64,000 nt of DNA from Hyphomicrobiales bacterium. Its GTDB lineage: Bacteria; Pseudomonadota; Alphaproteobacteria; Rhizobiales; Rhizobiaceae. Of the stretch, positions 7,385 through 19,142 are shown piece after piece. The stretch covers positions 129,078 through 193,077 of the forward strand of contig UCNG01000002.1 in assembly GCA_900473915.1 (NCBI GenBank), given 5' to 3'. The position numbers were made by a program, and so were the translations under genes. Under the pieces are notes generated by a model. The model did no database searches and was not told the DNA's origin. It saw only the letters and a program-made list of their open reading frames with translations. Within the stretch, counting starts at the first letter, position 1; every line of letters starts with the position of its first letter.

Positions 7385-10300
7385 ATGAGTGATGCAGCAG
7401 CAGCCAGCGCAGCAAATGACGGTGCTTTGACGCCACGTTTCGTGCATCTGCGTGTACACTCGGCCTATTCTTTGCTGGAGGGCGCATTGCCGCTCGGCAA
7501 GATCATCAAACAGGCGATTGCCGATGAGGCGCCGGCTATCGCAGTCACCGACACCAACAATCTGTTCGGTGCGCTTGAATTTGCGCAGAAGGCATCGAAG
7601 GACGGGCTGCAACCCATCATCGGTTGTCAGGTCGATGTCGCCTTCGGCGACCACAATGATAATGGCCGCAGCGTCAATCGCCGGGTTGCGCTGGACCTTG
7701 CCCCGATCGTGCTGCTCGCGGCAACGGAAGAGGGCTATGCGAACATCGTGCGGCTCGTCAGTCGCGCGTTTCTGGAAACACCGGCAGGTGATCCGGTGCA
7801 TATTGAGGCCAGCTGGCTGCCGCCATTGGCGAAAGATGTCATCGTGCTTTCCGGCGGCGCACTGGGGCCGATCGGCCGCGCTTTTGCCGCCGACCGTCCC
7901 GACAGGGCCGAGGCGCGGCTGGCTTTCCTGCGGGAAGCCTTCGGCGACAGGCTCTACGTCGAATTGCAGCGTCAGGCAGGCTACGACCGTGCGCTGGAAG
8001 CGAAGACGGTGGCGCTTGCCTATCAGATGGACCTGCCTCTGGTGGCCACCAATGAGGCGTTCTTTCTCAAGGCGGAAGATTTTGAGGCCCATGATGCGCT
8101 TCTCGCCATTGCGGAAGGTCAGATTCTCTCAAATGATGATCGCCGTCGCCTGACGCCGGATCATCATCTGAAAAGCCGTGCGGAAATGGCGGCACTCTTT
8201 GCCGATCTGCCGGAAGCGCTCGAAAACACGGTGGAGATTGCCCAGCGCTGCAGCTGGTACACGCAGACGCGCAAGCCGATCCTGCCGCGCTTCACGGGCG
8301 AATCGGACGACCCGGAAGCGGACGTTCAGGCCGAGGCTGACGAACTGGCGCGACAGGCGCGCGAAGGCCTGAAGATGCGCCTCGAAACGGCGGGCCTCGC
8401 GGAAGGCTATACGGCGGAGCAATATGCCGAGCGTCTCGAATACGAGATCGGCATCATCACCCGCATGAAGTTCCCCGGCTACTTCCTGATCGTTGCCGAC
8501 TTCATCAAATGGGCCAAGGCCCATGGCATTCCGGTCGGGCCGGGCCGTGGTTCGGGTGCCGGTTCGCTCGTCGCCTATGCGCTGACGATTACCGACGTCG
8601 ATCCGCTGCGTTTCTCGCTCCTTTTCGAACGCTTCCTCAACCCGGACCGCGTTTCGATGCCCGACTTCGATATCGATTTCTGTCAGGATCGCCGCGAAGA
8701 GGTGATCCGCTATGTGCAGGAAAAATACGGGCGCGATCAGGTTGCGCAGATCATCACTTTCGGAACCTTGCAGGCCCGTGCCGTGCTGCGCGACGTGGGG
8801 CGCGTTCTGGAAATGCCTTACGGTCAGGTCGACCGTCTCTGCAAGCTGGTGCCGCAGAACCCGGCCAATCCTGTGTCGCTGGCGCAGGCAATCGACACCG
8901 AGCCGAAGATCAACGAGGAGCGCGAGAAGGAGCCGGTCGTCGGGCGGCTTCTCGATATGGCGCTCAAGCTGGAGGGGCTTTACCGCCACGCCTCGACCCA
9001 CGCCGCCGGTATCGTGATCGGTGACCGTCCGTTGTCGGAACTGGTGCCCATGTATCGCGATCCGCGCTCCGACATGCCGGTCACCCAGTTCAACATGAAA
9101 TGGGTCGAGCAGGCGGGACTGGTCAAGTTCGACTTTCTCGGCCTCAAGACGCTGACCGTTCTGGAAACGGCGGTCAAGCTGGTGGCGCGCAAGGGCATCG
9201 AGATCGACCTGTCCCATGTGCCGCTCGATGATCCGCTCACCTATGAAATGCTGTCGCGCGGCGAAACGGTCGGCGTGTTCCAGGTTGAAAGTGCGGGTAT
9301 GCGCAAGGCGCTGCTCGGCATGCGCCCGGACCGGATCGAGGACATTATTGCGCTTGTGGCGCTGTATCGTCCCGGCCCGATGGAGAATATCCCGACCTAT
9401 AATGCGCGCAAGAACGGTGAGGAGGAGATTGCCTCCATTCACCCGAAGATCGATCACCTGATCAAGGAAACGCAAGGCGTTATCGTCTATCAGGAACAGG
9501 TGATGCAGATCGCGCAGGTGCTCTCCGGCTATTCGCTCGGTGAAGCTGACCTTCTGCGCCGCGCCATGGGCAAGAAGATCCGCGAGGAGATGGACAAGCA
9601 GCGCGTCCGTTTTGTGGATGGCGCGATTGAGGGCGGCGTCGACAAGGCGCAGGCCAACATGATCTTCGACCTGCTGGCCAAGTTCGCCGACTATGGCTTC
9701 AACAAGTCGCACGCCGCCGCTTATGCCATCGTCTCTTACCAGACAGCCTATATGAAGGCGCATTACCCGGTCGAGTTCCTCGCCGCGTCGATGACCTACG
9801 ATATGTCGAACACCGACAAGCTCAACGATTTCCGCCGCGAGGCGAACCGTCTGGGCATTGAGGTCGTGCCGCCATCGGTGATGACTTCCTTCCGTCCGTT
9901 CGAGGTTGGCGAGAAAAAGATTTTCTACTCGCTCGCCGCCATCAAGGGCGTCGGCGAGGCGGCTGTCGATCATATTGTCGAGGTGCGAGCCGAAAAGCCT
10001 TTCGAAAGCCTTGAGGATTTCTGCGAGCGGGTCGATCCGCGCATCGTCAACCGGCGGGTGCTGGAAAGCCTCATCAATGCCGGCGCGATGGATTGCTTCG
10101 GTCGCGAGCGCCCGGCCATGAGTGCGGGCATGGACCGCATCATGGGCTTTGCCCAGCGCACGCAGGAAAATGCCGCAAGCGGCCAGTCCGATATTTTCGG
10201 CCTGTCCGGCGCGCCCAAGGAAAAGCTTATCCTGCCGCAGGCAGCACCTTGGCTGCCATCGGAAATGCTGCATCGCGAATTTCAGGCGGTCGGCTTCTAT

Positions 10301-10876
10301 CTGTCGGCGCATCCGCTCGATGAATATCGCGACGTGCTGAACCGCATGCGCGTTCAAAGCTGGGCGGATTTCTCCGCCGCCGTCAAGCGCGGCGCCAATG
10401 CCGGGCGTCTGGCGGGCACCGTCACAGCACGGCAGGAGCGCAAGACCCGCACCGGCAACAAGATGGGTATTGTGTCATTGTCGGACGCCAGCGGCCAGTT
10501 CGAGGCGGTGCTGTTTTCAGAAGGCCTGGCGCAATATCGCGATCTGCTGGAAAGCGGCAAGTCGGTGGTGATCACGGTTCAGGCGGAAAACCGTCCCGAA
10601 GGCATTGGCTTGCGCATCCAGACGGTGCAGTCGCTCGAAGATGAGGCCTGCCGGATGCAGAAAGCGATGCGGCTTTATCTGCGCTCGGCCGATGCGGTCC
10701 GTCATATCGCGCCGCATTTCAACACGCGCGGCGACGGGCAGGTGAGTCTCATCGTCATCAAGGATAACGGCCAGCGGGAAGTCGAGATCGAGCTGCCGCA
10801 TCGCTATCGCGTCAGTCCGCAGATCGCCAGCGCCATGAAATCCATTCAGGGCGTTGTGGACGTGGAGTTGGTTTGA
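7385..10876 (+). CDS. dnaE: DNA polymerase III alpha subunit (DnaE1)
   Basis: The replicative C-family DNA polymerase, 1163 residues from the chosen start. The PHP domain begins at HLRVHSAYSLLEG near residue 20. The palm carries PDFDIDF with catalytic aspartates near 427 and 429 and GPGRGSGAGSL upstream. The helix-hairpin-helix and OB-fold regions follow (GVGEAAVDHI; GTVTARQERKTRTG). The frame is open about 190 bases further 5', but ATG 7385 was preferred because it gives the usual length and N-terminus and has GGGG at 7373-7376. The gene stands alone, 370 bases after the microprotein gene, and ends in a hairpin terminator. Confidence 0.95.
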   Translation: MSDAAAASAANDGALTPRFVHLRVHSAYSLLEGALPLGKIIKQAIADEAPAIAVTDTNNLFGALEFAQKASKDGLQPIIGCQVDVAFGDHNDNGRSVNRRVALDLAPIVLLAATEEGYANIVRLVSRAFLETPAGDPVHIEASWLPPLAKDVIVLSGGALGPIGRAFAADRPDRAEARLAFLREAFGDRLYVELQRQAGYDRALEAKTVALAYQMDLPLVATNEAFFLKAEDFEAHDALLAIAEGQILSNDDRRRLTPDHHLKSRAEMAALFADLPEALENTVEIAQRCSWYTQTRKPILPRFTGESDDPEADVQAEADELARQAREGLKMRLETAGLAEGYTAEQYAERLEYEIGIITRMKFPGYFLIVADFIKWAKAHGIPVGPGRGSGAGSLVAYALTITDVDPLRFSLLFERFLNPDRVSMPDFDIDFCQDRREEVIRYVQEKYGRDQVAQIITFGTLQARAVLRDVGRVLEMPYGQVDRLCKLVPQNPANPVSLAQAIDTEPKINEEREKEPVVGRLLDMALKLEGLYRHASTHAAGIVIGDRPLSELVPMYRDPRSDMPVTQFNMKWVEQAGLVKFDFLGLKTLTVLETAVKLVARKGIEIDLSHVPLDDPLTYEMLSRGETVGVFQVESAGMRKALLGMRPDRIEDIIALVALYRPGPMENIPTYNARKNGEEEIASIHPKIDHLIKETQGVIVYQEQVMQIAQVLSGYSLGEADLLRRAMGKKIREEMDKQRVRFVDGAIEGGVDKAQANMIFDLLAKFADYGFNKSHAAAYAIVSYQTAYMKAHYPVEFLAASMTYDMSNTDKLNDFRREANRLGIEVVPPSVMTSFRPFEVGEKKIFYSLAAIKGVGEAAVDHIVEVRAEKPFESLEDFCERVDPRIVNRRVLESLINAGAMDCFGRERPAMSAGMDRIMGFAQRTQENAASGQSDIFGLSGAPKEKLILPQAAPWLPSEMLHREFQAVGFYLSAHPLDEYRDVLNRMRVQSWADFSAAVKRGANAGRLAGTVTARQERKTRTGNKMGIVSLSDASGQFEAVLFSEGLAQYRDLLESGKSVVITVQAENRPEGIGLRIQTVQSLEDEACRMQKAMRLYLRSADAVRHIAPHFNTRGDGQVSLIVIKDNGQREVEIELPHRYRVSPQIASAMKSIQGVVDVELV

Positions 10877-10886
10877 GATAATTAAG

Positions 10887-10912
10887 GCAAAACGGGGGCG
10901 GGCCCGTTTTGC
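10887..10912 (+). terminator. Probable intrinsic terminator of dnaE
   Basis: GCAAAACGGG and CCCGTTTTGC form a 10-bp stem with a GC-rich loop 10 bases after the dnaE stop. The T tract is part of the stem (four T), so efficiency may be modest. Confidence 0.6.
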
Positions 10913-11008
10913 GGTCTGCTTGCGCGAAAAACCGGTGGCGATGGAGCTTTTTCACCACCGATTTTGCGGCGAACGCCTGTCAAAAACATGGCGTTTTTGT
11001 GATTGGCA

Positions 11009-11650
11009 TCAATAGGCGGCTGTGAAGCGCTTGCGGATATGCTGGCCTTTTTCTGCCTCGTCGAGAATGGCGACGGCCAGATCAGCGACCGAAATCTTGC
11101 TTTCGCCCTTGTCGTCGAACACTGGTTCGTCTCCGCCGAGACGATATTTTCCGGTGCGTTCACCCGGCTGGAGAATGATCGCTGGCGACACCAATGTCCA
11201 TTCCAGTCCATCCTCGCCGCGCAGGTCTTCAAGTGCTTGACGCGCCCCGAGCGCGCCTTCCTTCCATTCAGCAGGGAACTCGGACGAGTCGACCAATTGC
11301 TTGCCGTTGATCGAAAGGCTGCCAGCGCCGCCAACCGCTATCAGGCGCTTGATGCCGGCTTTCTTGGTGGCTTCGGTGATGGAGCGACTGCCATTGATGT
11401 GCTTTTCGCGGATATCCTTGTCGCCCCAGCCCGGATTGTAGGCCGAAATCACGATGTCGTGGCCTGCAAGCTGGCTTGCAAGCGCATCGGTGTCGAACAC
11501 GTCAGCCTTCACTGCGGTAACATTGGCAAGCTTTTCAACTTTCTCGGGATGGCGAACCAGCGCGGTCACCGGATTGCCGCGTGCTGCGGCTTCCTTGAGA
11601 ATTGCGGCGCCCACAAATCCCGTTGCGCCGATGAGTGCGATCTTGACCAT
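11009..11650 (-). CDS. NAD(P)-binding atypical SDR / NmrA-like protein
   Basis: A 213-residue protein with the Rossmann motif GATGFVG at residues 8-14 and the extended fold of NmrA/YwnB-like NAD(P)H-binding proteins, including the AVGGAGSL strand. The usual YxxxK catalytic pair is not evident, so it may bind the cofactor as a sensor or act as an unusual reductase. AGAAGGAG lies 5 bases before the start. It is divergent from an HxlR-type regulator, a common pairing in which the regulator controls the enzyme in response to redox or electrophile stress. The substrate is unknown. Confidence 0.8.
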   Translation of the reverse strand: MVKIALIGATGFVGAAILKEAAARGNPVTALVRHPEKVEKLANVTAVKADVFDTDALASQLAGHDIVISAYNPGWGDKDIREKHINGSRSITEATKKAGIKRLIAVGGAGSLSINGKQLVDSSEFPAEWKEGALGARQALEDLRGEDGLEWTLVSPAIILQPGERTGKYRLGGDEPVFDDKGESKISVADLAVAILDEAEKGQHIRKRFTAAY

Positions 11651-11688
11651 GATATTCTCCTTCTCGCATTGAACGAATTAAGGTATGT

Positions 11689-11717
11689 TTCATAAGCAGG
11701 TTATTTCTGATAACCAA
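11689..11717 (-). promoter_or_regulatory. Predicted promoter and operator of the NAD(P)-binding gene
   Basis: On the minus strand TTGGTT (11717-11712), 17 bases and TATGAA (11694-11689) form a plausible promoter. The inverted repeat GGTTAT-TTCTG-ATAACC (11699-11715) fills its spacer and -35 region, so a dimeric regulator such as the adjacent HxlR protein could bind and control it. Confidence 0.45.
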
Positions 11718-11933
11718 ATAAGTCATGCCGCAATGCTTGTGAAGAACGCACTTTTACATGGTCAGGATACATGGAAGTAACCGTGCCAAAGGCAAGGGTT
11801 CAGAGGAAGGGAGGATCTCCCCAGTCTGTTTATAGCATTGTTTTAAAACATTATTTTCCGTATGCCGCCGCGCTTTTGGAAGGAAGCCCGTGTCGACGGT
11901 GAAATGGAGGACCGGTTTTTCCGGAGAAACAAG

Positions 11934-12347
11934 ATGACCATACCGACACGTCCTGATGGCAAGACGCCTTTGCTCTCTTCGACGCCAGCCTTTGAAACCG
12001 GTGATGACGGTTCCTGCCCGATCCGCGAAGTGCTGGACCGGGTTGGCGACACCTGGAGCATCCTCGTCATTTTCAACCTTCAGGGTGGTTCCATGCGTTT
12101 CAATGCGCTGCGGCGCGCCATTGAGGGAATCTCGCAGCGCATGCTGACGGTCACGCTGCGGTCGCTGGAGCGGGACGGCCTTGTGTCGCGGCATGTGCGT
12201 CCGACATCCCCGCCGGAAGTGGAGTATTCGCTGACCGAACTTGGGCATTCTCTGGCTGTTCCCATCGATGTGCTGGGTCAGTGGGCAGTCAGAAACCGCG
12301 CAGCCCTTCGCGTTGCGCGTTCACGTTTTGACGGAAACGGCGATTAA
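11934..12347 (+). CDS. HxlR-family transcriptional regulator
   Basis: A 137-residue winged-helix DNA-binding protein. The HxlR signature is visible: CPIREVLDRVGDTWSILVI at residues 28-46 with the conserved early Cys28, then MRFNALRRAIEGISQRML as the recognition helix region, and the wing around RPTSPPEVEYSLTELG. Family members often sense electrophiles or oxidants through that cysteine. An upstream in-frame ATG at 11862 exists, but GGAG at 11923-11926 supports ATG 11934. It is divergent from the NAD(P)-binding gene, which is its most likely target. Confidence 0.85.
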   Translation: MTIPTRPDGKTPLLSSTPAFETGDDGSCPIREVLDRVGDTWSILVIFNLQGGSMRFNALRRAIEGISQRMLTVTLRSLERDGLVSRHVRPTSPPEVEYSLTELGHSLAVPIDVLGQWAVRNRAALRVARSRFDGNGD

Positions 12348-12402
12348 TCCGGAACCGGCCCCCTCCATATGCGTTCCTCCTGTCGAAACAGGGAGAAGGC
12401 CA

Positions 12403-12600
12403 ATGCCCGCAAAATCACAGGCCCAACAGAAAGCAGCCGGCGCAGCACTTGCCGCCAAGCGCGGTGAAATGAAGAAGAGCGAACTCTTTGGTGCGTCGAA
12501 ACAAATGTATGAATCGATGACCGAAAAGGAACTGGAAGAATTCGCGGAGACCAGACGCAAGGGCTTGCCGCAGCACAAGGAAAGCGGAAAGAAGCATTGA
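12403..12600 (+). CDS. DUF3008 family small basic protein
   Basis: A 65-residue Lys/Ala-rich protein beginning MPAKSQAQQKAAGAAL, matching the DUF3008 family of short hydrophilic proteins of unknown function. There is no signal peptide or membrane segment. The C-terminal half has a helix-forming MTEKELEEFAETRRKG stretch. The start is supported by AGGGAGAAGG ending 3 bases before the ATG. A longer ORF in the same frame begins inside the HxlR gene and is not needed. Confidence 0.8.
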   Translation: MPAKSQAQQKAAGAALAAKRGEMKKSELFGASKQMYESMTEKELEEFAETRRKGLPQHKESGKKH

Positions 12601-12645
12601 ATGAAATGGCGAGCGCCATCAGGCACTCGCCGCAATTGTTGTGCC

Positions 12646-13071
12646 TTACTTGCCCACCGCGCTTGGAGCGAGTTCGATCGCCTTCAGCTTGCCGTCGGTA
12701 ATGCCGCAGCGCAGCGTGATGCTGTCCCATTTCGCCGAAACGCCCTTGTTGCGCGCTCCGCCGGGAACCGAAATCACAGCGGAAACCTTACGCGGGTCGC
12801 TGGAACTGAATTTCGAAGACTTGTCATTGGTTTTAGCATTAGAAATGTCGTCCTTGGTAAAGCCGAGGCGGTCATATTTCTTGCTTTTCTTCACATAATC
12901 ATAGGCGCTCGCAATGCAGTCCGCGATCTGTGGGGCTGCCTGTTGATCCTTCACCAGAGTCTGGTAATTCGCAGTAAAATCCTTCGTTCTCTTCGGAACG
13001 GCGTCCGCATGAGCGGCGGCGGAAAAGCCAAGTGCGAAAATGACGGAAAGTATGAGTTTGGTCGATTTCAT
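12646..13071 (-). CDS. Secreted hypothetical protein
   Basis: A 141-residue protein with a clear Sec signal peptide (MKSTKLILSVIFALGFSAAAHA) and probable cleavage after AHA. The mature part is small and rich in Lys and Ser, with two cysteines (in IADCIAS and LRCGITDG) that could form a periplasmic disulfide. I do not recognise the family. Upstream in-frame ATGs add nine residues, but AAGGA is best placed for the start given. It converges with the DUF3008 gene and is preceded by a short gap to the extensin-domain gene. Confidence 0.72.
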   Translation of the reverse strand: MKSTKLILSVIFALGFSAAAHADAVPKRTKDFTANYQTLVKDQQAAPQIADCIASAYDYVKKSKKYDRLGFTKDDISNAKTNDKSSKFSSSDPRKVSAVISVPGGARNKGVSAKWDSITLRCGITDGKLKAIELAPSAVGK

Positions 13072-13189
13072 GCCCATGTCCTTCTGGAAACCCGCCATTC
13101 ACCGCGATTGGCGGGATTGAACCGATAATGGAAAGCAGCTTACAGGCGCAATTCTGATTTTTTTATGAAATTCCGATGCTTACGATAGC

Positions 13190-14242
13190 TCATTGGCAAA
13201 TGCGTGCAAGACAGGACTTGCCATGGCACCCCTGATCGAGATGCATGTTGGTGCGATGGGCGGCATCGCCGTCAGGACCGATGACGGTCATGAAAAGCTT
13301 GCAACTTGCGCTGTGCACCGCACGCCAGAAAGCCTTTTCCTTGTCCGCGCCATTCCAGCCGCTTTCCAGCCGGGTTTTGCTGCCGTCTGAAAACGTAAAC
13401 GACATGATGTCGAGCGCATTGGCGAAGGCGTGCTCGGAAACCCGCCCCGACGAGGCGCCGTTTACCTTCCGGCATTGATAATCCGAGCCGACGCCGATTT
13501 CGGTGATTTTTGAACCCGGACCGTAAACATCCTTCGCGGCCTTTGCGACCGCGGTGCTCCACTGCGCCAGCGTCACCGCCATCGCGCAATTCGTGGTCAC
13601 CGCATTGGCGAATTTCAAAGGCTCTTCCTTGCCGATGGCGGTCAGGGACAAAGGGGAATGAACGCCGCATTGCTCGCCGTCCTTGATCGGAGGCAGGAGC
13701 TTGCCCTCGACTTCTCCGGAAATGAGCGCCGGGCAGGACACCTGATAGATTCGCTCGTCGCTTTCCGGCTTGGCTTCCTGCCGCTTTTCGTCCGTCTGCT
13801 TCGGATTGCCGGCCGGTTCTGAAGGTTTCGCCGGAAGATCCGGAGATGGAGGAGGGGTGGTGTGTGGCTGCTTCAGCGGTTCCGTATCCGGCTTTTCCTC
13901 TGGAACGGGCGTGGTTTCAGGTTCCGGTTTAATCTTTCCCGGTTCCTCCGGGCGCGGGGCGGGGATTGGCACGGGCAGAGCGATGCCGGGTTCCGCTTCA
14001 GCCTTTGGTGTGGGTCTTGCCGTTTGTTGCTTTGCAGCGGATTTCCTTCGTGTGTGCCTCGCCGCCGGGCGTTTGCGATGTGGCTTTGCCTTTTGTGCGT
14101 CCTGTTTAAGAATGCGTTCGATTAAGGTCTGCGCCTGCGCCTCGCCGGAAAAAGTGCCGGATAAAGACGGTATCATAACGAGCCCAAGCGCGATCAGAGC
14201 GGTAAATGCACCCTTGCCGGACGGAAGCAAAAACAGAGCCAT
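13190..14242 (-). CDS. Extensin-like C-terminal domain protein (periplasmic)
   Basis: A 350-residue exported protein with a signal peptide (residues 1-37, ending EAQAQ), a Lys/Arg-rich segment, a long Pro/Glu/Lys-rich linker (about 70-165) and a C-terminal Extensin_C domain with eight cysteines. That domain carries SEHAFANALDI and NMHLDQG, which resemble the SxHxxGxAxD and HxH zinc patterns of LAS-type D,D-peptidases, so a role in peptidoglycan is plausible but inferred. It is transcribed on its own. The linker suggests it spans part of the periplasm or cell wall. Confidence 0.8.
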   Translation of the reverse strand: MALFLLPSGKGAFTALIALGLVMIPSLSGTFSGEAQAQTLIERILKQDAQKAKPHRKRPAARHTRRKSAAKQQTARPTPKAEAEPGIALPVPIPAPRPEEPGKIKPEPETTPVPEEKPDTEPLKQPHTTPPPSPDLPAKPSEPAGNPKQTDEKRQEAKPESDERIYQVSCPALISGEVEGKLLPPIKDGEQCGVHSPLSLTAIGKEEPLKFANAVTTNCAMAVTLAQWSTAVAKAAKDVYGPGSKITEIGVGSDYQCRKVNGASSGRVSEHAFANALDIMSFTFSDGSKTRLESGWNGADKEKAFWRAVHSASCKLFMTVIGPDGDAAHRTNMHLDQGCHGKSCLARICQ

Positions 14243-14383
14243 TGAAGCCTCATGAGTAGAAGTTCAGTCAGGGCTAATGATGAAACAGGGAATGGCGTTC
14301 CTTCACGCTTAATGGCAGGGCGTAGCAAATGGTAGGAAACACGTGCCGAACACCGGTTTTTCCGGCTTTTTCGACCCTGCGCG

Positions 14384-14413
14384 CTTGACAAGACAATAGC
14401 TGCATGACTAAAA
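14384..14413 (+). promoter_or_regulatory. Candidate rpsD promoter and leader
   Basis: TTGACA (14385-14390), a 17-base spacer and CTAAAA (14408-14413) form a plausible promoter. It would give a leader of about 155 bases before rpsD that includes the hairpin AGCGCC-TCC-GGCGCT at 14541-14555. The rest of 14243-14576 shows no gene. Ribosomal protein S4 often regulates its own mRNA, but no specific S4 site is recognised. Confidence 0.4.
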
Positions 14414-14576
14414 GCCGCCCATCGCTGGCGCGTATTCGCACCGGCGTTTCATTTGACGTGTCCCGTGGATGAAGATTGCGCTCGCGCGCTTCATCCTGTC
14501 AGTTCTCCGAAAGGAGGGCAGAGGAGGGCGCGTTTCCTCCAGCGCCTCCGGCGCTATAACCTTTGAAGGAAATGCG

Positions 14577-17093
<2,517 letters not shown>

Positions 17094-17182
17094 CAGGCCA
17101 TAGCCTCTATTTTGTGTTTTCGGCGCTTGCAGCGGAGTGGATTGGAAGCGCTCCCAACCCGTTTCGCTTAGATGAAGAGTAT

Positions 17183-17222
17183 AACCCGCACGTAGCATTG
17201 CCAGCCCGTGCGGGTTTTCTTT
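17183..17222 (+). terminator. Terminator between IMPase-family and exporter genes
   Basis: AACCCGCACG and CGTGCGGGTT form a 10-bp stem, followed by TTCTTT on the plus strand. The T tract is better on the plus strand, so it mainly serves the IMPase-family gene; it also sits just past the stop of the convergent exporter. Confidence 0.75.
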
Positions 17223-17235
17223 ATCGTCAGCGCGA

Positions 17236-18501
17236 TCAGATCACGTGTTCTGCGCGCGGGTTCTGCGCCCGGAACAACCGTCCGCGTTCGGCAATCAGCA
17301 CGCAGCCAAGAGCCACAAATCCGAGCACGCAATAGCCGGTCGCAACTGGTGTCGTGGTGCCGTCGAAGGACTGGCCGATGACTGCGCCCAATGCCGCGCC
17401 GATCACGGTCTGGGCGAAGCCCAGAACGGATGAGGCCGTCCCGGCAACCTCGCCGAGCGGCTCCATTGCCAGCGCGTTGAAATTGGCGGTCACGAGGCTG
17501 AACGAGAACATGATGGTCATGTAGATCGCCATCAGGATCGGAAAGGGAACCGGCCCTTCCATCATGACCGACAGCACCATCCACAAAAGACTGAACCCGG
17601 TGAAGACAAGCAGCATCGTCTGGGAAATCCGGCGCATGCCGAAGCGGCCAACCAGGCGCGAGTTCAGGAACGAGGCAAGCGCCAGCGTCATGGCGACGGC
17701 GGCAAAAGCGACCGGGAACAACGCGCCGAGCTTGTAAATTTCGACGAAAATCTGCTGTGCGGAATTGATATAGCCGAACAGTGCGCCGAGGATGAACGAC
17801 GTGCCGAGCGTGTAGAACAGGGCGACGCGGTTCGACAGAACGATCCCGAAGCCGCCAATCACGCTCTTGATCGTCAGCGGGCGCCGATTGGATACAGGCA
17901 GCGTTTCGGGCAGGCGAAGGAAGGCCCAGATGCCCACAATGAGCGCCATCACGGCCATCGACAGAAAGATCAGGTGCCATTCACCGAAAAGCATGATGAG
18001 CTGGCCCGTCGCCGGTGCAACCACGGGCAGGATCATGAATACCATCGTGACAAGCGACATGACTTCGGCCATCTGGCGTCCGGCGAACTTGTCGCGGACG
18101 ACCGAGACGGCGATCACGCGGGTACCGGCTGCGCCGAGGCCCTGCAATACGCGCAGGACGATAAGCGTCGTAAAATCGGTCACGACCGCCGCTGCAAGGG
18201 CTGCCGCGATATAGATGGCCAGTCCGCCGAACAGCGGCAGCCTGCGGCCGAAGCGGTCGCTCAACGGTCCATAGAACAGCTGTGAAACGCCGAAACCGAG
18301 CAGATAGGCGGTAATGACGAACTGGACGTGGTTTTCTGACTGAATGCCAAGGCTTGCGCCGATCTGCGGGAGGCCGGGCAGCATGACGTCCACCGCCAGC
18401 GCATTGATGGCCATGATGGCTGCGATAAGCGCGATGAATTCGCCACGCCCATGCATGGAGGTTTTCTGGTCCGGCGAACCGTTCTTGATGTCGAGCGGCA
18501 T
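17236..18501 (-). CDS. Bcr/CflA-type MFS drug exporter
   Basis: A major facilitator of about 421 residues with twelve predicted membrane helices. The loop 2-3 motif is recognisable in GPLSDRFGRRLPL and motif C-like Gly/Pro residues occur in helix 5, both typical of the 12-TM drug:H+ antiporter family with Bcr/CflA members. The substrate is unknown. An ATG 9 bases further upstream is possible; AGGGA sits directly against that ATG but 9 bases from the start chosen here. It is monocistronic and converges with the IMPase-family gene. Confidence 0.87.
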   Translation of the reverse strand: MPLDIKNGSPDQKTSMHGRGEFIALIAAIMAINALAVDVMLPGLPQIGASLGIQSENHVQFVITAYLLGFGVSQLFYGPLSDRFGRRLPLFGGLAIYIAAALAAAVVTDFTTLIVLRVLQGLGAAGTRVIAVSVVRDKFAGRQMAEVMSLVTMVFMILPVVAPATGQLIMLFGEWHLIFLSMAVMALIVGIWAFLRLPETLPVSNRRPLTIKSVIGGFGIVLSNRVALFYTLGTSFILGALFGYINSAQQIFVEIYKLGALFPVAFAAVAMTLALASFLNSRLVGRFGMRRISQTMLLVFTGFSLLWMVLSVMMEGPVPFPILMAIYMTIMFSFSLVTANFNALAMEPLGEVAGTASSVLGFAQTVIGAALGAVIGQSFDGTTTPVATGYCVLGFVALGCVLIAERGRLFRAQNPRAEHVI

Positions 18502-18617
18502 GACTGGCATTCCCTGGCAAGGTGACGCATCGCGTCGGGAGACACGATACGAAAGACAAAATTTTGAAAGCAGAAGCCGACAGATCGAATCCGTCGTTGA
18601 GCATCTAGCAAAACGCG

Positions 18618-18642
18618 AAAGGCGCCGTTGAACGGCGCCTTT
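18618..18642 (-). terminator. Hairpin after grxD
   Basis: GGCGCCG-TTGAA-CGGCGCC flanked by AAA and TTT forms a stable stem in the gap between grxD and the exporter gene. The T tract is only three bases, so it may be a weak terminator or an mRNA-stabilising 3' hairpin. Confidence 0.5.
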
Positions 18643-18682
18643 GAAAAAGTGAGACTAAAGCCGTATAACCGGCAATTAATCC

Positions 18683-19015
18683 TCAAGCAGCCTTGGTTGC
18701 AATACCTTTATCGGTAAAAAGTGCCTGCAACTCGTTTGACTGGAACATTTCGCGCACGATATCGCAGCCGCCGACGAACTCGCCCTTCACATAAAGCTGG
18801 GGGATGGTTGGCCAGCTGGAATATTCCTTGATGCCCTGACGCAGTTCGTCAGAGGACAGGACGTTGACGCCCTTATATTCCACGCCGAGATAGTCGAGGA
18901 TCTGGACGACCTGACCGGAGAAACCGCACTGCGGGAAACCCGGCGTGCCCTTCATGAAAAGCACGACGTCGTTGGTCTTCACTTCATTGTCGATGAAATC
19001 GTTGATGCCGGTCAT
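18683..19015 (-). CDS. grxD: Monothiol glutaredoxin (Grx4/GrxD)
   Basis: A 110-residue CGFS-type glutaredoxin, a carrier of [2Fe-2S] clusters rather than a general reductant. The CGFS active site is at residues 30-33, with the glutathione-binding [19 protein letters not shown] segment downstream. AAAGGA lies 7 bases before ATG; the frame extends upstream but without a better start. It follows bolA in the same direction. CGFS glutaredoxins and BolA proteins bind each other through a shared cluster, so the neighbourhood supports the role. Confidence 0.94.
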   Translation of the reverse strand: MTGINDFIDNEVKTNDVVLFMKGTPGFPQCGFSGQVVQILDYLGVEYKGVNVLSSDELRQGIKEYSSWPTIPQLYVKGEFVGGCDIVREMFQSNELQALFTDKGIATKAA

Positions 19016-19142
19016 TTGCGGTCCTTTCAAAATGCCGGCCCAAATTCCGGCACAGGATGGGAGGATATCTCCCATATAGTCGCTTTGAATGCTGGTAACC
19101 ACCCGGATCGGGTGAAAGCAAGTCAAATGCGCGAGAAATTTG

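Noticed and set aside
8129-10357. 742-residue minus-strand ORF opposite dnaE
   Set aside because: It lies wholly within dnaE and shows the composition typical of an antisense frame; dnaE has complete motifs.
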